Positions 11,330 through 24,070 of a DNA stretch of 64,000 bases are shown in pieces (the first letter of the stretch is position 1; every line of letters begins with the position of its first letter). Under the pieces are notes generated by a model. The model saw only the letters and a list, made by a program, of their open reading frames with translations. It was not told the DNA's origin and ran no database searches. This DNA comes from Escarpia spicata (lineage: Eukaryota > Annelida > Polychaeta > Sabellida > Siboglinidae): assembly GCA_963995525.1 (NCBI GenBank), contig OZ023214.1:47709883-47773882 (forward strand), given 5' to 3'. Made by a program: the position numbers and the translations under genes.

Positions 11330-11625
11330 ATGACGCATAGGCCGTTTGCCATACGATTTTGCCGCGCGCGCGTGGTTCCTGCGATTGTTAAGGTTACGCT
11401 TTATGCTCACATTAGATTTTACGTTCCGAATAGCTTCTTTACCCCATAAAAAGGTGATGATCTTGACATAAATGGGGTATTTTGAAAATATATCAGTCTT
11501 ACGACCTATTCTAGGGGTCATTGATTACTTCCTGAAAGTTTGGCGCTCGACGTTCAAGCCGTCTAAGAGGAAAACGTTAACCTACCCGCATACATACGCA
11601 AGCTCGATTATAAGTAGATGTATTG
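11330..11625. repeat. Intronic repeat, copy 2
   Basis: Second copy of the sequence at 7550-7800, with the same block order. It lies in the B2-A3 intron rather than an A-B intron. Confidence 0.65.
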
Positions 11626-12044
11626 ACGTTAATGTGTAGGCCCTAAGGTTCTTTCTAAAAAATGGAGGCAATTGACTCTGCAAGGAGGGTCATTAAAAAT
11701 GTCACGATCGAATTCATATTTTGCGGAAATATACTACACACTTTTGGGCAGCTGACCCAAAATTTGCCCTAGTTTCCTTTAAATATCTGTTCACTTGAAG
11801 TTCAAGTATGACGTTGTGATGTTGTCATACGTATACAAATATTATATTTCCCCAAATAACCTCGCATACAAATACATAAAGTTTTCATCACAACAAATTT
11901 CATCTTATTTTACTATTTTTTTAATTGATTGAATGGGTCAATTGATTTTAGAAAATTTACATTTTTCACACTTGACTTTCAGCCATTATATCTTGATTGT
12001 AAAAACAAATCGTTAATTATAATTTATTTTACTTGTCACGCAGA

Positions 12045-12238
12045 CACACATGTACACGCACGCACGCACGCACGCGAACGCACACACACAGACACACACA
12101 CGCACGCACACACACACACGTACACTCACACACACACACACACACACACATTGTCATTAATTATAATTTAATTTACTTATCACACAGCACACATATACAT
12201 GCACGCACTCGCACACGCACGCACACACACACACACAC
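12045..12238. repeat. (CA)n-type microsatellites
   Basis: Two CACACG/CACACA runs (about 12045-12150 and 12187-12238) separated by a duplicated TTAATTATAATTTAATTTACTT-like spacer. Intronic. Confidence 0.85.
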
Positions 12239-12821
12239 GTTGTGTTGTGTTATCGCTTGATAACCGAGTTCAGTGGAACACCAGGAAAACATATAAATTA
12301 TGTAGACTCATTGTAGAAGTACTCCATCTGGCGGATAACTGTGTATTATTTGTGCAATGCATACGCCGTATATTGTGCATCAATATTTCGCCCAAGAAAG
12401 GTGTTCATTCATGACAGGTTCTACTGTATTACGTAGACAACATGGACTAAGAAAGTTTACATGGAACACATCAATATTTGTATCATATAAAATGCAAATT
12501 CTCTATTGGCTTGTATTGAATAATATAATAATTTATATGCATAATGATTGGAATATATATAAATCAAGGTTACCTTAATATACATTTTCCGCGGCGCATG
12601 CGCTACTTTTCAAATCGAATTAAAATATAATATCAGTAAATTCTTGTTAAAAGTTATAATTTGATATTGATCTTATTCGTGATGAAGCAAGAAGTTTGCA
12701 AACTACCACGTTATCTCTCCCGGATGATGCACGTTGTGCTCGTACACTTAGATCGATGGAGGCGAATAGCGGGATCGTGTTTGTGTGGTTTTATAATCGT
12801 GAAGTGTAATTCTCCCGACAG

Positions 12822-12911
12822 TTTGACAGACAACCCCGTCTTTGTCGAAGAAGACGCCGGTCGGTTGTTAGGCTCTGCTCTCACCGTGATGTCGAGTCTG
12901 CTAGTGTTAAG
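12822..12911 (+). CDS. NLR LRR exon A3 (30 codons)
   Basis: Acceptor CCGACAG, donor AAG|GTATTG. 90 bp, phase 2/2. Reads LTDNPVFVEEDAGRLLGSAL then TVMSSLLVLR. A-type LRR. Confidence 0.85.
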
Positions 12912-13099
12912 GTATTGTTAGTCACTTGCTTACGCGTAGGATAAGGTGGACACTTGTGTACCATTTCCACATTTTCAGTGTAAAACCACAAACAATGTAG
13001 TTGTTGACATTAGTACTACACTAGCATATCAATAAGGAAGTCTTCTAAGTCTAAGAGGATTTTGAAATTGGTAAGAATTTACCAGCATCTGTCGAGAAT

Positions 13100-13474
13100 G
13101 CTTCGTGTATTGACATAATGTTTTCTTCTTCCCTGTGCTCCCTAGCGGGGTGGGGTCCATGTCAATTAATTTGTAGCTTCTTTCGCATTGTTTGTAAGCT
13201 CTCTCCATCTCCCTCTGTCCTTCGCAATGACCCTCCATTCTTGGTTGTTCAATTCAGCCCCCAAGGTCCGGTTTCACGCCGTCGTTCCATCTCAGCTTGA
13301 GTCTTCCTCTTCTTCTTCTGTCAACCTCTTTTTTTTCCGTGCTCTCTTTGACAGTTTAACCTCGCTCTTTCTTCGCATGTGTCCTGCACATCTGCTTCCG
13401 ACTACCTTCATGTTAGGTGGGATTTCCACACTAATCTCTCTGCACAATTCCTTCACGTTCCTTTGATAGAGCAC
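13100..13474 (-). mobile_element. Non-LTR retrotransposon 3' ORF fragment
   Basis: Minus-strand reading has KVVGSRCAGHMRRKSEVKLS, then in another frame KPDLGGLN and EWRVIAKDRGRWRELTN, resembling the degenerate C-terminus of a LINE RT ORF. Frames are broken. Intronic relic. Confidence 0.55.
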
Positions 13475-13896
13475 GTATCTCGTATTGTCAATGTGTCATT
13501 TTCGTTAACATTGCATTGCCATGCCTATGGAAGATGTATAATAAAAAAGGAAACACGTAACATTAATTCAAAAATATAGAATGGTTAAAACACATACAAT
13601 CGTGATTTTGCGCGCCCTTTGCCATTCATCATTAATAAATGGCCGTGAAATCGTAAGTAGCATGACCTGCTTGTACAGAACTTGACAAATTAAATTAAAC
13701 GTCTGATATTGACTAACACAATATTACAGAGGATGGCTGTCAACTCCCCTATGGTCATGGGTCCCCGCATTCTCCATTGTTGTCATCCCGTTAATCTGGT
13801 CATACGGTCGTACAATTGTTGCTCAAAGCGATACATCAGACGTAAGATATGTGTTTTAATACAATATTTAATGCACAACGACACGGTATGTTACAG

Positions 13897-13980
13897 TCTC
13901 CGGCTGTGTCAGCTGTCTCTCAAGTCGTGGACACACATCATTGCGGGCATTCGGGGCTGTCCTCGATTGGAACGACTCTT
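13897..13980 (+). CDS. NLR LRR exon B3 (28 codons)
   Basis: Acceptor ATGTTACAG, donor TT|GTGAGG. 84 bp, one codon shorter than the other B exons (GI-RGCP instead of GISRGCP), phase kept 2/2. Reads LRLCQLSLKSWTHIIAGIRG then CPRLERL. Confidence 0.85.
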
Positions 13981-14697
13981 GTGAGGATGCCATTGTTTAT
14001 TCACCACAGCACTAGAATGTGACATTTCAACATGGTCTTTCATAAAACACAATACGACAGCTATTAAATACGATATCTTAGTTTTGCACTATTATTTTAA
14101 AGGGTTGAATTTATGTAGTAAGATGACATTTATATGATTTAACATGTTATCAACGTTGTAATAAAAATGTACCATTATTAAAATTTGTCTGTGAAACTTA
14201 TAACATAGCGCTTGAACAAAACTAATGAAATACAGGTGTTTTTAGCAAATATAAAATAACATGTTTATGCCAAAATTACATATTTTGTTGACTTTGTAAA
14301 ACAAAATTTTGGTAATATTTATAAAGTAGTATGCTCGTGAACCAACGAGCATAGACAACCATGTGTGCAGTAGTATTAACTGTTATTACCATTTTCAGAC
14401 AGAATGATACTAAACAAAATGCTAACAAAAATTATTGGAGAATCGCTTGTTGTTTTTCAGTATGTTTAATTTGTCCCGAGTGGCTTGCGAGCGTCAAGCA
14501 TTCAATAAAAACAAAATGAAGGAAAATAGTTTAGGAAGTTTCTATATCACCGTCCTACCACACCACATCACGAATTCACCAATAATGTTTCGGACCGATT
14601 TTATTTAATTGATGACATGTGACCAAAAATACGTTATCACTCTCATCTGCAGTTGTCAGTTATGTTATCTTGTATTCAGCAGATAGCGTAACCCGTC

Positions 14698-15027
14698 ACA
14701 GGCGTCGGAACGGCGGACGGGGCTTGAGAAGTGACCCCCAATATTTTGAGTGGGGGTTGAATTCGCAATATTTGTTTCACTGTTATTGATGTTTTGATAA
14801 GCGTCAAGGATGTTGCAGTCTCAGCTGCAATTACAATATCTCGCTGGTTGTCGATTTCCAAACTTATCTCCAGCAATAACCCCCCCCCTTGACAGCGAAA
14901 TATCTCTAAAACTACCCTCGCCACTATATCGAACAAATCTCCCACACTATTCTACTCGACACCAAAAATATCCAATACTACTTTCCGGGTGAGCCCCCTC
15001 CAATATTCACCACGTTCCGACACCTGT
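14698..15027. mobile_element. Small MITE-like element with 15-bp inverted ends
   Basis: Left end ACAGGCGTCGGAACG and right end CGTTCCGACACCTGT are inverted repeats with one mismatch. The interior also folds back (GACCCCCAATATT against CCTCCAATATTC). Related terminal sequence recurs at about 62380-62400. No coding capacity. Confidence 0.65.
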
Positions 15028-15084
15028 GTATAAGGGGTCATCTGTCTGTGATTTTGTAATCGAGCAATATCATTGATTTAACAG

Positions 15085-15174
15085 CTTGACCGAGAACTCC
15101 GTGTTTGCCGAGGAAGAAGCGGGACGGTCGCTTGGGTCCGCTCTGGCCAGCATGTCAAATCTGCTCGAATTTAG
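15085..15174 (+). CDS. NLR LRR exon A4 (30 codons)
   Basis: Acceptor TTAACAG, donor TAG|GTATCT. 90 bp, phase 2/2. Reads LTENSVFAEEEAGRSLGSAL then ASMSNLLEFR. A-type LRR. Confidence 0.85.
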   Translation, partial: LDRELRVCRGRSGTVAWVRSGQHVKSARI

Positions 15175-15543
15175 GTATCTATATGCTGACTCAAAGGTAT
15201 TGTGGGTTTATCTCCTCCCAGGTGTCGATGTCAGCTAGCCTTTTTCTATGTTAGTGCTCTTCCTTTCACCACTGATCGACCAACTGGCAATACGTTTAAA
15301 AATGCAAAGGTTGTTAAGTCAAGTTGTTTATTTGTTTCAGTGGTAACGCATTCCCCAAGTGGTGCCACAATTTAAAAAACACTGTAATGGTGATACACCT
15401 GTACAGGCTTCCCTAAGTTTCGTTTGATGTTCCATTGGTGGGTGTAAGCAAGTTATTAACTATTGCAACATGCGTTAGGGAGCGCGGTGAAAAACAGCAG
15501 AAAAGGAAAAAACAGGACATAAATCTTACACATTACGTTACAG

Positions 15544-15630
15544 TGTATGGAACTGCCAGCTATCACCGAACTCATGGCTTCACATTGTTGACGGTCTCTC
15601 TCTCGGCTGTCCAAGGATGGAACGACTCTT
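15544..15630 (+). CDS. NLR LRR exon B4 (29 codons)
   Basis: Acceptor CGTTACAG, donor TT|GTAAGA. 87 bp, phase 2/2. Reads VWNCQLSPNSWLHIVDGLSL then GCPRMERL. B-type LRR. Confidence 0.85.
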
Positions 15631-15935
15631 GTAAGAACACCTTTATTCATTCATCCCACGTCGTTTACCAACTATCGTTACTAATTATATCTCATGTGAT
15701 CCTATTAATTAAATTCCTAGCGCCAAGTACTTTGTTCTGATTCCATAAAATACGTTATTTTATATTGGGAGTTTTTTTGGATCATACCCTTTGTAAAATA
15801 CATAGATATAACCAATGGTGATGAATTAATACTCCACGTTACAACAAATGTCGTACGCGAGATTTTAATATTATTATAATTATGGTGACATAATTATTGA
15901 TTGTACAATGTTTAAATGTGAACGTGATTGTTAAT

Positions 15936-15937
<2 letters not shown>

Positions 15938-16006
<69 letters not shown>
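15938..16006. repeat. (AT)n microsatellite
   Basis: Long TA dinucleotide run in the B4-A5 intron. Confidence 0.95.
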
Positions 16007-16008
<2 letters not shown>

Positions 16009-16095
16009 CACATATCATTTAATCTGAGGATGGTGAAATGAAATACTAATCCGTGTGACTGATGTTTTAATTGAGGGATACATTTTATTACACAG

Positions 16096-16185
16096 TTTGA
16101 ACCAGAACGCCATATTTGGCAATGAAGTCGCAGGGCGCTCCTTGGGTTCAGCGCTGGCTGAGATGACGAATTTGCGTGTTTTAAG
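16096..16185 (+). CDS. NLR LRR exon A5 (30 codons)
   Basis: Acceptor TTACACAG, donor AAG|GTATTT. 90 bp, phase 2/2. Reads LNQNAIFGNEVAGRSLGSAL then AEMTNLRVLR. A-type LRR. Confidence 0.87.
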
Positions 16186-16767
16186 GTATTTTTTATTTAC
16201 ACAAACATGTACTAAAAAGAACACTTGTTTTGCTATGTAAAGGTAAAGTCGTACACTAGTTTAGACAATTGTATAATCCTGCATTACATTAGCCCAAAAT
16301 ATGTAAGTTACATTCTTTCCTCTTTCATTTTATTTAGATTTTCGTACATGCTTCCATAATTCCACATCAAGGCACACATTATTTTAATATACCGAGTATT
16401 TTGTCTTGGGTACTGTGATCTTCCTCGCATCTCAAAATAGAGCACCAACTTGCCTATGTATCCTTTGTTACATAAGCCGAAAGCAGGGCGCACGGCAACA
16501 ATGCAGAATGTTGTCACCCTGGAAGCTATTCCAACTGCAAACAAACTGCACAAAAGTACAACTTTTTAAGAAATATAATGTCGTTTTTAACTGAAGCGAT
16601 GTGGAATTGTGGAAAGAACTACAGAATAAATAAAATGAGTTAAGACATTGGTTCAATTGAGTACAATAGTTGGTTGGTCTACTGCAAGATTACCAACAAG
16701 CGACTTCGTCAGATGATATTTATGTGTTACTGGTAAGATGTATAATGCTCAGTTCGTCACGTTACAG

Positions 16768-16854
16768 TATGAGGCAGTGTGATCTATCTGTCAAGTCGTG
16801 GCCATACATTGTCGATGGCATGTCTCAAGGCGGTCTACTGATAGAGCGATTCCT
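16768..16854 (+). CDS. NLR LRR exon B5 (29 codons)
   Basis: Acceptor CGTTACAG, donor CT|GTAAGG. 87 bp, phase 2/2. Reads MRQCDLSVKSWPYIVDGMSQ then GGLLIERFL. B-type LRR. Confidence 0.85.
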
Positions 16855-17312
16855 GTAAGGATATCTGTTTTATTTAATTAGCAATATTCGCAAAACGAAT
16901 TCGCAGTTATAACTGATTATTGAAAAACGTTGTATTTGAACATGTAAGAAGATGCTATGTTTGTATTTTCTACAGGCTATTAGATAACATACCGTAAAAT
17001 ACACTAAATATAAAACCAACTGGTAGAACGCAACACCAGAAATTAATTATGATATTTGACAACACATTATACGATAAGTAAGTTATTATTATTATTAACA
17101 ATTACATCGTGTAAGCTGTTGAAAGAAAGGGTTGTATACTGGTCATTGGTAATGTCGTCTTGTATACGCATGTGTAGAATTACCACCACAAACAGTAATG
17201 CTGTAGTTTGTTGGCCTGTTGTAGATATAGCATGTAGTTCAAATTGTGGATATTGAGGTTTGTGATGGACCGTTTGTGGAGTCGTAATCAAGGGCTATCA
17301 TTTACCTTACAG

Positions 17313-17402
17313 TTTGGCCGGGAACGCCGTATTTGCTGATGAAGGTGTCGGGCAGTCCCTTGGTGCCGTTCTGGCCAACATGCCAAATCTTCGTGTATTA
17401 AG
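17313..17402 (+). CDS. NLR LRR exon A6 (30 codons)
   Basis: Acceptor CCTTACAG, donor AAG|GTATTA. 90 bp, phase 2/2. Reads LAGNAVFADEGVGQSLGAVL then ANMPNLRVLR. A-type LRR with a Gly-Val change in the DEDAG core. Confidence 0.87.
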
Positions 17403-17882
17403 GTATTATTTACTAGCTTAAACCCACCCGAGACATTGTAACCTTTGTACCACACAGCAAATAAATGACAACTCAATTTGTCCTCTCACAAACATATACA
17501 ACTCTAACTAACTACCTTTGTGTTTTGTCTTCAAATAATGTATATCTGCAATTGGTAGATCAAAGACCAATGGTCCAATTAAGGGAATGAATGTTGAAAC
17601 ATGTTAGTGGACCTCGGCGCCTAGGAGGAGATATATTTACTATGCTCCGAAATTAGCGTAGAAATGTATAATATATGACTTGTATTACAACGATAGTGTT
17701 TGTCCCATTAATGCACTTGATTTTAACAGCGTCAAATCCTGGGTTAATTCCCCGTTCACAGTGGGTAAAAACGTATTAATTCACATACAAAATTATATGG
17801 AAATAATAATTGACTTCAACATGAAATATATAATATTTGTGTTGTTGGTGAGATATTTAATACTCAACTCGTTGCGTTACAG

Positions 17883-17969
17883 TATACGGATGTGTGAGCT
17901 GTCCCTCGAGTCGTGGCATCACATCGTCAATGGCATCTCCATGGGCTGCTCAAGGACGGAAGAACTCGA
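17883..17969 (+). CDS. NLR LRR exon B6 (29 codons)
   Basis: Acceptor CGTTACAG, donor GA|GTAAAG. 87 bp, phase 2/2. Reads IRMCELSLESWHHIVNGISM then GCSRTEELE. Last of the B-type exons. Confidence 0.85.
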
Positions 17970-18270
17970 GTAAAGACATTTCCTCGCAGCCTTTACAAAA
18001 CAATGATAACTAATAAACATGACTGTTTTTGTTACTTAGTTGTAACTAAATTTATTTTCGTTTTTGTATTGGAGCTTATTTTTATTTTAAAAAATTATTA
18101 TTATTGAATATTGTAATACACTACGCGTCAATATAATCAATTACATCAGATGGTAGTTGTTAAGGACTTATTTGTTTGCATATTCAATTGTTTTGGTATC
18201 CATACAAATGCGAATTGAAATTCTCGTAGATATGATTATGTATTTTTACCATATTCTCATTTGTTTACAG

Positions 18271-18354
18271 TTGTAAGTGGAATGAACAGTTGAAAGACGA
18301 GAGTGAAAAGAACTTCACGACTTTCCTCAGACGACAATCTCGCATGACAATAAG
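18271..18354 (+). CDS. NLR gene, penultimate exon (28 codons)
   Basis: Acceptor TTGTTTACAG, donor AAG|GTAAGA. 84 bp, phase 2/2. Reads CKWNEQLKDESEKNFTTFLR then RQSRMTIR. It departs from the LRR pattern and is charged and helical, as in a C-terminal cap. Confidence 0.75.
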
Positions 18355-18446
18355 GTAAGATAACCTCTTTGGTACTTACTCATGTGTTACTTTGTGTATA
18401 CAGATATGTTGACATGTGTCGTGTTGACCTCTTCTGTCTTTTCCAG

Positions 18447-18570
18447 GGTGTACGGCTGCGGCCTATCAGACCAGTGTCGCCATCGTCTCAAAGCGGAATT
18501 TGGCGACAGATTTGATCTGGAGGTAAGTCACTTCCCGTCACATCCGTCATTGTTCTTCCCTTTGTTGTAG
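18447..18570 (+). CDS. NLR gene, last recognisable exon
   Basis: Acceptor CTTTTCCAG. Reads VYGCGLSDQCRHRLKAEFGD then RFDLE, like the final cap of ribonuclease-inhibitor-type LRR arrays. A strong donor GAG|GTAAGT lies at 18523. If it is not used, the frame continues 16 codons into the 30-bp minisatellite and stops at TAG (18568-18570), which is the invariant TAG of the repeat unit. A related exon sequence (YGCG..., LRREFAERF) is on the other strand at 45.1-45.5 kb. Confidence 0.75.
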
Positions 18571-19370
18571 TCTCCGTCATTGATCTTCCCTTTTTTGTAG
18601 TCTCCGTCATTGATCTTCCCTTTGTTGTAGTCTCCGTCATTGATCTTCTCTTTGTTGTAGTCTCCGTCATTGATATTCCCTTTGTTGTAGTCTCCATCAT
18701 TGATCTTCCCTTTGTTGTAGTCTCCGTCATTGATCTTCCCTTTGTTGTAGTCTCCGTCATTGATCTTCCCTTTGTTGTAGTCTCCGTCATTGATCTTCTC
18801 TTTGTTGTAGTCCCCGTCATTGATCTTCCTTTTGTTGTAGTCTCCGTCATTGATCTTCCCTTTGTTGTAGTCCCCGTCTTTGATCTTCCCTTTGTTGTAG
18901 TCTCTGCCAATGATCTTCCCTTTATTGTAGTCTCCGTCATTGATCTTCCCTTTGTTGTAGTCTCCGTCTTTGATCTTCTCTTTGTTGTAGTCTTCGTAAT
19001 TGATCTTCCCTTTGCTGTAGTCTCCGTCATTGATCTTCCTTTTGTTGTAGTCTCCGTCATTGATCTTCCCTTTGTTGTAGTCTCCGTCATTGATCTTCTC
19101 TTTGTTGTAGTCTCCGTCATTGATATTCCCTTTGTTGTAGTCTCCATCATTGATCTTCCCTTTGTTGTAGTCTCCGTCATTGATCTTCCTTTTGTTGTAG
19201 TCTCCGTCATTGATCTTCCCTTTGTTGTAGTCCCCGTCATAGATCTTCCCTTTGTTGTAGTCTCCGTCATTGATCTTCTCTTTGTTGTAGTCTCCGTCAT
19301 TGATCTTCCCTTTGTTGTAGTCTCCGTCATTGATCTTCCCTTTGTTGCAGTCTCAGTCTTTGATTTTTTC
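18541..19370. repeat. 30-bp minisatellite, about 27 units
   Basis: Tandem units of exactly 30 bp, consensus TCTCCGTCATTGATCTTCCC followed by TTTGTTGTAG; decays after 19350. Each unit ends in a pyrimidine tract plus TAG, i.e. a 3' splice-site-like sequence. Units 18601-18720 recur at 19051-19170, showing a higher-order block shifted by 450 bp. The 280-codon minus-strand frame (TETTTKGRSM repeats) simply reflects the 30-bp period. Confidence 0.95.
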
Positions 19371-21339
19371 TTTGTTGTATGTAGTCTCCGTCTTTGTACT
19401 TCCCTTTGTTGTAGTCTCCTTTGCGGTTCTTCCTGTTATGTCATGCCGGACTAGTAATTTAATCCAAACATGATTACTCTTATCTACATTCTTAGCAAGG
19501 CCAATCTTGACGGAGGTCACGCGTAGAATTGTTAACGTGACATAGGTAAACCGCGACGTAGCGGATCCATCAATTAAAGTTTGTTGGAGGTCAGTGACCC
19601 CAGTTAAGCTTTGTCATGCTAACAACGTTTTTACAAGGGGGCGGCTAATATATATGTAACATACTATAGTGCGGCACAGCATCTGCTAAGTCAAGCATTA
19701 GCGTACACACTTCTCGTTTGACCAACTTTGCCTTCTGTTTTTGCCATAAATAATTTCAACAATGTATACGACGGAATGCCCGAACGCTTCATGTATTCGG
19801 CATTCATTTCGTGGTGGCTTAAAGGACTTTTTGCTAAGCACGAGTTTATCGACTGGTGAATTCCAATGAAAATTAAATGCATCGATGTATGTCACTAGCC
19901 AAAATATACGCTAATAATAGTGTTTATAATATGGCACTGCATTGGCAGAAACATAGAATCGAAATACATTAACCCTAATTGTATTCCTATAGCCATGCAT
20001 GTGGGTAGGTATAGCTATAAACCATTACAGTGACGGTGTGTCACAACCAGTCAAAATATCTTCACAATAGGATATCGCACTACAAAGGTTGCTCTCTTCA
20101 TCGTCCACAGTGTCTTCAATTGAGACATACACTGGCTAAATATGGTTACAATGTTTTGCTTGCAGTTATGAAGGACGTCTTTGAGGTGGCCCGAACCTGA
20201 CGATAACGTTAGGCGCATGACAACTCTGTACAATATCTGCGTCTAAATGTGTGAATACCTAAATATAACCATGCTATCGTATGTGAGATATTGTAAGTCG
20301 AATACGTATTATTTCTCATATGTAAATATGTTCATGATATACTTCTGTATTAGCAGGTCGTGGAATGCTAGACAGTACACAGTGTGAATACCTCCAAGCA
20401 TAAATAAGAAGCACTTGCTTAGACATATCATGATGAATGAATATCGAGAATACGATGCTGATGTGTGTCTTCATTGGATGATTCAAACATTTTCATTAAA
20501 TAAAAAATGAAGTATATCTTTGAAAGCGCGTTGCGATAAGTGATGAAACAAATGCATGGTGTTTATGTACGCACGTTTTTTTGCAGTTTTTATAAGTATA
20601 CATTGAATCGCTTAACTGGATTTTATTGTACAGCGCTTTGGGCATATTTTGGATATTGCTCTCTATAAATATTAAATATTATTATTATTATTACGTCATC
20701 ATTGTCATATGTGAATCAAACTATAGTCGAGCAAGCATATATGGGTACATATATATGTGGGGGTATGTCAATATTTCCATCCTAGATTGTTTTTACATCT
20801 CAGGCGCCAAACGTTCAGTGATTCACTTACGAACCCAGGGACAAAAGATAACGTTTCACGTTTTCGAAATTCCGCATGGTTTCTAATGGTCCATTCGAAA
20901 TGGGTTCGAATCGCACTCCAGACGGACGTTAGTCGGTTCCTCACAACAGTGCACGTGTTTTCTGCTATTTTTCTTTTGACTTGACTTATGCCTAGGCCAA
21001 TTCTACTCCTCGCTGTCCTCTTGGATGTTACACCCGTCCTTTGCGTCCTGTCTAGAGAACACCGCCAGAGCTGTTGTTCCCAGTTACGTAAATCGTCTGC
21101 CGATCACTTGGAGGTCGTTTTATGTAAATTGCAACAATCGTTGGAATCACGCGCAGCGTTAATAAAAACGGCTTAAGTTTACGTCATAAAAACGTCAGAA
21201 AAAAAACGTCCTTCTGGAAACCGTACATTGCGTTCTTGTGTATGCAGCGCCTCACTAACAATGCAGGCCATTGGATCGTTTCTCTTAAGAAAATAATCCA
21301 GGAACCAATTAATGTATTGTACATGCTTACATATATAAA
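19371..21339. other. No gene recognised
   Basis: AT-rich intergenic or 3' intronic DNA after the minisatellite. Only short frames without domain or splice context. A 62-codon frame at 20988-21176 begins with a hydrophobic run but has no supporting features. Confidence 0.5.
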
Positions 21340-22704
<1,365 letters not shown>

Positions 22705-22955
22705 AATCAACAGTGTAATTCCACATGTGCATAAAACAATGTAATGGAAATTTATTGAGAGGAAAATCTTGAAATGAGAACAAAACATCGTTTTTCTCAT
22801 GAAAAGGCAACAAGTGGCGATGAAAATGATTGCAGAAATAGCCAATTGCTCCAAAAAATTGCAATGCGACATTGTATGAAAATGGGTTATTTTCTTTTAA
22901 AAGCTATTTTAGAAGAGTTAATGGGCCCATAATTAAAGTGGCCTTGACTTTTTGC

Positions 22956-23340
22956 CCGCCCTCCCTCCCCGCCTCCCTCCCTCCCTCCCTTCCTCCCTCC
23001 CTCCCTCCCTCCCTCCATCGCTCCCTCCATCCCTCCCTCCCTCCCTCCCTTCCCCTCCCTCCTCTCACCCTCCCTCCCTCCCTCCCTCCCTTCCCTCCCT
23101 ACCTCCCTACCTCCCTCCCTCCTTCCGTCCGACCGTCCGTCAGTCCGCCCATCCGTCCGTCTGTCGCTCCTTCCCTCCCTGCCTGCCTGTCTACCTCTCT
23201 ACCTCTCTCCGTCCCTCCGTCCCTCCGTCCCTCCCTCCCTCCCTCCCTCCCTCCCTCCCTCCCTCCCTCCCTCCCTCCCTCCCTCTGTCCGTCCGTTCCT
23301 CCCTCCCTCCCTCTCTCCAACCCTCCTTCTATCATCCCTT
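22956..23340. repeat. (CCCT)n polypyrimidine microsatellite
   Basis: CCCT tetramers with CCGT and CCTG variants, strongly strand-asymmetric (nearly all pyrimidine on +). CACG tetramers follow at about 23406-23445. Confidence 0.95.
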
Positions 23341-23854
23341 CAGCCCTCCCTCTTTCACTCACTACTTCTCCCTCAAACACTACTTCTTTTTTATTTTCTC
23401 TCACACCCACGCACGCACGCATGCACGCACGCACGCACGCACGCACAACACACATATGGGCCATGTCAGACTTTACTCTTGGTAATAGTGCGAACGTACC
23501 TACTACATTCGTGTTACTAGTCCAGTACTACTGTAGTAATTCAATGAAGCGTGACGCATTACGCAAGCCACCGACCTGAAGTGGCTCCACTGACCTTAGA
23601 GTGAGTAGTGCTTTGAACCGTGACGACGTCCTGAAGCCAGATCAATGTCCTGACTGCAAGAAGTGCAGCGACATTGGCGAGACAAAGACACGGTGTGTCA
23701 GACAAGTCATTACTTATTGTCTTTCTCTGTGCTCGCGGTCGAAGTGCTATTGAAAATAGGACATTCAGTGGCTTTGGCACCAACTCTTAATCATGACCGT
23801 AAATCTTTATCATGCTAATACGCGTGATCTTTCTTAGAAACATGTTTCTGTACA

Positions 23855-23891
23855 TATATAAATAGACTCGACTTGAATTGTACTATAAATA
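23855..23891 (+). promoter_or_regulatory. Tandem TATA-like sequences upstream of a membrane-protein gene
   Basis: A 27-bp unit containing TATAAATAGACTCGACTTG is directly duplicated (about 23857-23910), giving TATAAATA at 23857 and 23884. They lie about 190-215 bp upstream of the ATG at 24071, a reasonable place for a core promoter with a 5'UTR of about 160 nt. Function is inferred from position only. Confidence 0.4.
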
Positions 23892-24070
23892 GACTCGACT
23901 TGAATTGTACATAGACCAAATATATATCACCACACAACCGTGTCGGTATGTTGTCTCCAGTGAAAGCATTATAGTCGTTGGGTGTGCCTACACGTCTGCA
24001 CAGTTCGGAATACTTTGTTTGATGAACAACACAGCACACGAAGCTATTTCTTATTGCCGAATTAATCAAG

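Noticed and set aside
18488..19330. 280-codon minus-strand frame of TETTTKGRSM repeats
   Set aside because: The 30-bp minisatellite is a multiple of 3, so any stop-free frame stays open. No start context, signal or flanking splice sites; it only mirrors the repeat.
20988..21176. 62-codon frame with hydrophobic start (MPRPILLLAVLLDV)
   Set aside because: No splice, promoter or domain support. The sequence also looks like an antisense repeat fragment.
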